A DNA stretch of 64,000 nt, taken from NCBI GenBank assembly GCA_039545315.1, contig BCIM01000002.1, forward strand, positions 461,369 through 525,368, read 5' to 3'. The notes under the pieces are model-generated. The model was given only the letters and a program-made list of their open reading frames with translations, was not told where the DNA came from and searched no databases. Made by a program: the position numbers and the translations under genes. Every line of letters begins with the position of its first letter. Positions within the stretch are counted from its first letter, which is position 1. Of this stretch, positions 58,688 through 64,000 are shown piece after piece. The stretch is from Kondoa malvinella (lineage: Eukaryota; Basidiomycota; Agaricostilbomycetes; Agaricostilbales; Kondoaceae).

Positions 58688-60111
58688 ATGCTCATATCAA
58701 TCCCGGTTGATTCCTTCGACTCTTTGTTCAGGCTTGGTATAGCGACAGAGATCATTAGGATATATCAAGAAGCTACTATACTTCAAGCACGCCAAGACTC
58801 GTACAACAATGATGGTGGCGTTGTACGCTTTGATCAAGGGTTGAGAGATAACTGGTATGTCTCCGTTCACCCTGTCTGCTGCAAGGTCGATCTGATGACT
58901 GTCTAGTCCGTACTTCGTTCCGTACACAGACGTGAGTCTCTTTCGCTTCATAATGTTCGGAAGCTGAACGATTGGATGACAGGTTCCGAATCGCAAGTCA
59001 CTTCGTTACAATCGGTCTATGTCAACTGAGTGTACCCCAATTCAGAGCCTGGCAGCTGTAAGTGATCTTGCGACACACATCGATGTCGTAAAACGTCGCT
59101 GAAAAATGAAGATAGATGGGACTGCTCCGGGTTGGCATGTGGTAATTCTCTTTCATCGCAGTCTAACAGGTCTGAATGACAGCGCAGGCGACTGCTCTCG
59201 TTCTTTTCTTTCTCTTCCTTTCGGAACTTCCAGGCACCAGTGCGTGCTCTCAAGAACGAGCAGGCAAATGCTGATACCCCCGTCCAGCTTGGTTCTTGAA
59301 GCGTTTGAGCTGGATCCCGCTCTTCTTCAATGACAAAGAGAAGAAAGGAGGTCCCGTCTGGCCAAGTAAGCTAACATGCGGCGATGTATTCGCATCCTAA
59401 AGTGCATCGTAGCTGGTGTCTTGCAGATTCTGATTGGCCTTGGCATGTGAGTACATTTGCTCGTATGCGGATATGTACTGATCCTCTGACAGATTGGGGT
59501 GCGCGCGAATCTCGCAGTGTACTATGAAAGCTGAATGCGTGCAAAGCGTTCCTGTCGCAATAATGGGCAATTACTATGAAAGTAAGCTTGACTTACAGAC
59601 TTAGGACCTAGCTGATGCCTGTGCGACAGTCTGGTTCCGCTTCGTGACCGGCTGGATGCTTCAAGGCATCGGTCTCATGTAAGTGATGCGAAGTTCGCAT
59701 GCCAAAGCTTTCACTAACAGCTTCGATTTGTAGCAACCTCATACATGGCCTCCTTATAGGCGAAGATATACGCGAACAACGCGGTCAGTGGGTGAAGCCC
59801 GAAGAGAAAGATGATCCGGACAAGAACAAAGCCGTCTTGACTGCTTGGGCCGAACTACACTCAAATCTCAATACTTTGGTCGCAGCCAACGCCAATCTTG
59901 GGTTTGTGGATTCCAATATTTGTAGCACTGCTGACGTTGACGTTCCTGCCACAGAGCGTATGTAGCCAGGTATTTTACCATTTCACCTCTTCTGCTCGAA
60001 GGCTGAAGTCGATACAGCATCGGCAAGATGGAGGATGCGTATGTCTCTCACCTTGCTCTGTTCTTTAGCTAACCAATGAGCAGAGTAACCGAATTGAACA
60101 AGAAAGATTGA
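58688..60111 (+). CDS. Multi-exon small membrane protein, unrecognised
   Basis: About nine tiny exons join in phase into one frame. The early part reads DSYNNDGGVVRFDQGLRDN, CPYFVPYTD and VPNRKSLRYNR. After less certain joins come ATALVLFFLFLSELPGT, WFLKRLSWIPLFFNDKEKKG, GGPVWP, GVLQILIGLGILGCARIS and MGNYYEIWFRFVTGWMLQG. The end is IGLINLIHGLLIGEDIRE, KPEEKDDPDKNKAVLTAWAE and a coiled C-terminus VTELNKKD at 60111. Three or four hydrophobic helices are seen. The first exon and start are uncertain. Alternatively the gene begins at an ATG at 59375. I do not recognise the family. Confidence 0.55.
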
Positions 60112-60263
60112 CCAGGGATTGATCGATTACGGTTGGACTACGGAATTGCGGCTCTCTTAATATGTAACTATCTACATTAACACAACGCATGGCTTAGATG
60201 TAGATTCCAGAGTTTTCCGAATTTTTAAAATGCGACCGCAAGTCCAGATCAACCTCTTTTGGT

Positions 60264-61093
60264 AGAATTTGTTGACTCTCTCCCAAGACGATTCCCCATC
60301 TGTCGTAGCTGTCTTCGCACCTGAAGGTGCATCTGCTTTGGATACCTCATCAGTACAAGAGACTAATCACTATCCAACCAGACTTAAATCGCTCGAGAGT
60401 TCCTATACACCAAAAAGATCTCGTCGGTCTACAGCATGCATCTGCTCGGATACCAGGGCTGATCAGACGGCGATACAGAATAATGTCTACTCCTGAGCTC
60501 GCCGCAACCTACGCTTGCCTCATCCTCGCCGATGAGGAGATGGAAATCACCGCAGACAAGATCAACTCGCTCGTCTCTGCTGCCAAGGTCGAAATGGAAC
60601 CTATCTGGGCTTCATTGATGGCCAAGGTACATTACATGATGATGAGACACCGGATGTGATGCTGAGATTTGGGTTGAACAGGCTCTAGAGGGCAAGAACA
60701 TCAAGGAGATGCTCACCAACGTCGGATCTGGCGGTGGAGCTGCTCCCGCTGCTGGAGGAGCTGCTGCTGGAGGTGACGCCGCTGCCGCACCTGCCGCTGA
60801 GGAGGAGAAGGCCAAGGAGGAGGAGAAGGAGGACGTACGTGTATTCTTCAGCTGCTCGTTCAATCACTCATTTGCCTTGTGCGCTATCAGTCAGATGACG
60901 ACATGGGCTTCGGTCTCTTCGATTAGAGCAAAAATCGCATCGTATCATTACCGCTNTGCAGAACCAGACCGACAGTCAGCAATTTGCCTAGTGTCCTTTT
61001 TCTGCTGCACTGGATTTGTCATGCGTTGTCTCTCTCACCTTTCCAGCCGTCGCTGTCTTGAACTCTTTCTGCACTGCGATGCTCTTCGCATAT
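60264..61093 (+). repeat. Segmental duplication, copy 1 (contains RPP1)
   Basis: About 830 bp nearly identical to 62982-63811 at a constant offset of 2,718 bp. It covers the promoter, the whole P1 gene and its 3' flank. An ambiguous base n is at 60956 (c at 63674), and a few substitutions appear after about 61010. Confidence 0.95.
60483..60926 (+). CDS. RPP1: 60S acidic ribosomal protein P1, copy 1
   Basis: Acidic stalk protein of the large ribosomal subunit that recruits and activates translation GTPases. Start [19 protein letters not shown] at 60483. The helical dimerisation domain ends IWASLMAK, then an intron (donor gtacat). Next come [17 protein letters not shown], the Ala/Gly hinge, the acidic stretch [12 protein letters not shown], a second intron (donor gtacgt), and [11 protein letters not shown], the conserved P-protein tail, ending at 60926. 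About 109 residues, normal. The sequence upstream is open in the same frame but lacks homology. Confidence 0.95.
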
Positions 61094-61528
61094 TAATGTG
61101 GTCAGCTTGGATTCTTGACACCGAGTCAGCCAGACTCGCTCACCAAGTAGACATCCGTAGAGGCGTGTATTCGCTGAGTAGCTGCCTGCAGCTAGCGATA
61201 TCCCTATGCCTACGGCTCCCAGCCGCCGTAATTTCGTGAAACGAATAGGTGCTCGCCTTGCTTGAGCCTTTTCCAGCATCCAGTGCAGCTATGCAGCTGT
61301 CACACGGCCCTGCTAATGCACTAAGACAGTCTATAATCGCCTTCTTATCAAGAGATAGACACATTCACGGTCAAGAGAGGAAAGAAATGAAAGGGAGTCT
61401 GTTCGACTCGCCGCGTTCGCGTGATGCCAGTCTAGCTTCTAGCTGCCAAATGCGAATTCGTCTCCGATGTCAAACGCAGTAGAACAATGAAATGATGACC
61501 GCCTATGTGTCGTGCAGATACCATTCAG
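60927..61528. other. Interval after RPP1 copy 1
   Basis: The first 167 bp belong to the duplicated segment. The rest shows no supported gene or motif. Confidence 0.45.
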
Positions 61529-62416
61529 CTATTGGCTTTGTTCTCGTGCGTCGATTTCTTCCTGTAAACGGACATTTGCTAATTCCAGCTTTGACAGTCG
61601 ATCAATGACGGCGCTCAAGTCATATGTCAATGACTGGCGAGATGGTAGATGTCCAGCTCGCTTGCCATCGTTTGTATCGGAAGGACTGCGTTTCTTCGCT
61701 TCGACGCGTATGCTTCCCTTGTAAGTCGTCAGCGCCGTCGTCACAAAGCACCTGCTCATCAGTCTGTTTTCGCTTTCGACAGCTTTGCCGAATCTCATGC
61801 TCCGAATCTGAACCGCTCGAAAGATGCGAAAGCCATTGAGGTGACTTCCTTGCCTTGCTATTAGATTTTGTTCGCGTTCGATTGTTCATGACGACCATCA
61901 CTTCTCTAGAACATCAAGAGAGCGAGCAGACCCGATATGCTGGTTACAAGGTGTGCCATCGAAACCTAACTATGCGAAATCCGACACTAGAATCATAAGT
62001 TTTACTCCTCTTTTCAAAGCTGAGGTTTTGACGGAACTGATGTCCTTCTCGCAATCAGATGTCTCGCCGAAATCAGCTGCATCTTCCTCGTGGTAAGCAT
62101 CATAAGCTGAAGCCTCGAACAACTCTCTGATATCGCAGAGTAGTTCCTTTACCGTGCTAGTTTGAAGAGCGGGAATGAAAACGTGCTTGCCGAACAGGTC
62201 TTCATCTCCCTCGTCAGCATCCTCACCAACGTCGTACGAACTTGGTGCTTCTATCCCTGCTTCATCTGCCCTCACTTTGGCATCTTTTAAAGCCCGTCGT
62301 TCTCGTTGCCCAAGAAACCGGAAATGCCTCTCTGTTTCCCTTGCAGCCAATGCTTTGGAGTATGCTGCAGTCTGAAGTAGTCTCTTGATTGTGCGGTCGA
62401 TGCCTCGCAGGAACAA
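61529..62416 (-). CDS. Hypothetical protein, acidic/basic with coiled coil
   Basis: Probable minus-strand gene. The first exon starts MFLRGIDRTIKRLLQTAAYS at 62416 and runs to SSVKTSALKR near 62000. It contains an Arg-rich helix (RHFRFLGQRERRALKDAKVR) and an acidic linker. Further exons give SGSDSEHEIRQSCRKRKQTD and, after another splice, SIRVEAKKRSPSDTNDGKR and a coiled coil DRLSKLELANVRLQEEIDA ending at 61529. Splice choices between 61900 and 62000 are not settled. It lies between the two copies of the P1 gene. No family recognised. Confidence 0.4.
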
Positions 62417-62981
62417 GCGAGTAACCTTTCACAGAGACCTCTACTATGTCTATACACTGTACTAATACCCACATGTCCTTGGTATACCTATGCGCAAACC
62501 TTCCGTGCTCACTTGTCAAGCTGCTCTCCCTTTGCCTCGTACGCCTGCTACTGCTGCCGCTACGCTGGCCTGGACTTCCTAGTCGACCACATTATCACAA
62601 ATTTACCACTTCCGTCAAAACGGCTTCTTGGTTCAAACCTTCGGTCTACACGTTCGCGTCTATGCTATGCTACGCCAGAATGATCAGCTCAGACGAAGAC
62701 CGTGCCCAGATCCACGCTAGTGCCTGCATGTCAAAACCGTTGATTACGATAGGATTCTCCAAGTTACTATCCTTGACCAACCTCGTTTGTTTTCTTCTAC
62801 CTGCGCAGTAACTCTTGATCCACCAACCTTTAGTCTTGGTCTATCTGTGTCGGCGTGCTGCACTTACCAACTGAAATCCAGAGGATTCACCCGTGACATA
62901 TAACAGGCCTGTCTGAAATCTTTGGCAGACTTCTAGGTATCCTGAAAACAGCAGGCTGTGCTGCTTTGCATTTCAAAAGAT
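62417..62981. other. Interval before second P1 copy, with short mosaic repeat
   Basis: Contains 62589-62727, which recurs diverged at about 63817-63945 after the second P1 copy. No supported gene. Confidence 0.5.
62589..62727 (+). repeat. Short repeat, copy 1
   Basis: From cacaaatttaccac through agaatgatcagctcagacga to the segment gcctgcat. It is matched with about 10-15% differences at 63817-63945 on the same strand. It flanks the second P1 duplication on both sides. Confidence 0.8.
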
Positions 62982-63811
62982 CGAATCTGTTGACTCTCTC
63001 CCAAGACGATTCCCCATCTGTCGTAGCTGTCTTCGCACCTGAAGGTGCATCTGCTTTGGATACCTCATCAGTACAAGAGACTAATCACTATCCAACCAGA
63101 CTTAAATCGCTCGAGAGTTCCTATACACCAAAAAGATCTCGTCGGTCTACAGCATGCATCTGCTCGGATACCAGGGCTGATCAGACGGCGATACAGAATA
63201 ATGTCTACTCCTGAGCTCGCCGCAACCTACGCTTGCCTCATCCTCGCCGATGAGGAGATGGAAATCACCGCAGACAAGATCAACTCGCTCGTCTCTGCTG
63301 CCAAGGTCGAAATGGAACCTATCTGGGCTTCATTGATGGCCAAGGTACATTACATGATGATGAGACACCGGATGTGATGCTGAGATTTGGGTTGAACAGG
63401 CTCTAGAGGGCAAGAACATCAAGGAGATGCTCACCAACGTCGGATCTGGCGGTGGAGCTGCTCCCGCTGCTGGAGGAGCTGCTGCTGGAGGTGACGCCGC
63501 TGCCGCACCTGCCGCTGAGGAGGAGAAGGCCAAGGAGGAGGAGAAGGAGGACGTACGTGTATTCTTCAGCTGCTCGTTCAATCACTCATTTGCCTTGTGC
63601 GCTATCAGTCAGATGACGACATGGGCTTCGGTCTCTTCGATTAGAGCAAAAATCGCATCGTATCATTACCGCTCTGCAGAACCAGACCGACAGTCAGCAA
63701 TTTGCCTAGTGTCCTTTTTCTGTTGCACTGGATTTGTCATGCGTTGTCTCTCTCACCTTTCCAGCCGTCGCTGTCTTGAAGTCTGTCTGCACTGCGATGC
63801 TCTTCGCAAGT
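62982..63811 (+). repeat. Segmental duplication, copy 2 (contains RPP1)
   Basis: Near-exact direct copy of 60264-61093. The coding exons and introns show no difference that I can see. The edges are abrupt: the match begins at aatctgttgactc versus aatttgttgactc, and ends near ctcttcgca. Confidence 0.95.
63201..63644 (+). CDS. RPP1: 60S acidic ribosomal protein P1, copy 2
   Basis: Second complete P1 gene, encoding what appears to be the same protein as the gene at 60483-60926: start [19 protein letters not shown], hinge, acidic stretch and tail [11 protein letters not shown], with both introns in the same places and with the same sequence. Roughly 200 bp of upstream flank is also shared, so it should be expressed like copy 1. 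Either a very recent duplication or gene conversion, or an assembly duplication. Confidence 0.93.
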
Positions 63812-63816
63812 CAACA

Positions 63817-63945
63817 CAAATTTACCACTCTCTCTTCAAAACCGCTTGTTGGTTAAAACTTCGGTCCACACGTTCGTGTCTATGCTATGCTATGCCAGAA
63901 TGATCAGCTCAGACGAAGACCGAGTCCAGATCTACGCTAATGCCT
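63817..63945 (+). repeat. Short repeat, copy 2
   Basis: Diverged same-strand copy of 62589-62727, starting immediately after the second P1 segment ends. The last 55 bases of the window after it show nothing recognisable. Confidence 0.75.
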
Positions 63946-64000
63946 GCATAGGATCCCCTGATTTACCATCGTTAACCCACCTCTTGATTTCTCATCTATA

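Overview
The window is a piece of a compact fungal nuclear genome, most likely a basidiomycete. Genes are split by many very short introns (about 44-62 nt, GT...AG, with CTGAC/CTAAC-like branch sites). Intergenic gaps are often only tens to hundreds of bases. The gene set (Argonaute, USP7-type deubiquitinase, fungal MAPEG protein, Ecl1-type zinc protein, GID4-like sequence) is fungal. Placement in Pucciniomycotina (a Mixia- or Microbotryomycete-like yeast) is a guess from intron size and density, not something the sequence proves.

Layout. 0.3-11.1 kb (minus): secreted RNase T2, aspartyl aminopeptidase with a likely mitochondrial leader, glutamine synthetase, NPC1-type sterol transporter. 11.3-15.3 kb (minus): Argonaute with a complete DEDH slicer tetrad. 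15.6-17.9 kb (minus): DHH/DHHA2 exopolyphosphatase with a signal peptide, divergent from 18.0-21.3 kb (plus): kynureninase and, 21 bp later, TRM10 tRNA m1G9 methyltransferase with an unusual repeated C-terminal tail. 21.3-22.7 kb (minus): NDUFAF5-like complex I assembly factor, divergent from a Ser/Thr kinase (22.9-24.7 kb). 24.9-26.8 kb: APN1/endonuclease IV. 26.8-33.9 kb: gene-poor, with an intron-containing tRNA-Ser(UGA), a tail-anchored F-box-like protein, and a second, rearranged copy of the tRNA-Ser locus in which the two tRNA halves face each other. 33.9-38.5 kb: seven-TM protein and a CCC2/ATP7 copper ATPase. 38.7-42.9 kb (minus): USP7/Ubp15. 43.8-44.4 kb: MAPEG protein.

45.6-51.1 kb (minus) is the most striking locus. 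It is a six-exon gene whose exons join in perfect phase into one reading frame of about 1,757 residues. The N-terminal third is a degenerate XPG/FEN1-like nuclease fold. The C-terminal part is a Fanzor (eukaryotic TnpB/OMEGA) RuvC nuclease with a zinc ribbon and all three catalytic acidic residues. I know of no described XPG-Fanzor fusion.

51.9-64.0 kb: a damaged GID4/Vid24-like gene, two unrecognised proteins, an Ecl1-like zinc protein, an unrecognised multi-exon membrane protein, and two almost identical copies of a 60S ribosomal protein P1 gene 2,718 bp apart, with a poorly supported minus-strand gene between them.

Exon coordinates were derived by eye from splice signals and protein-family conservation. 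Boundaries given as approximate should be treated so.
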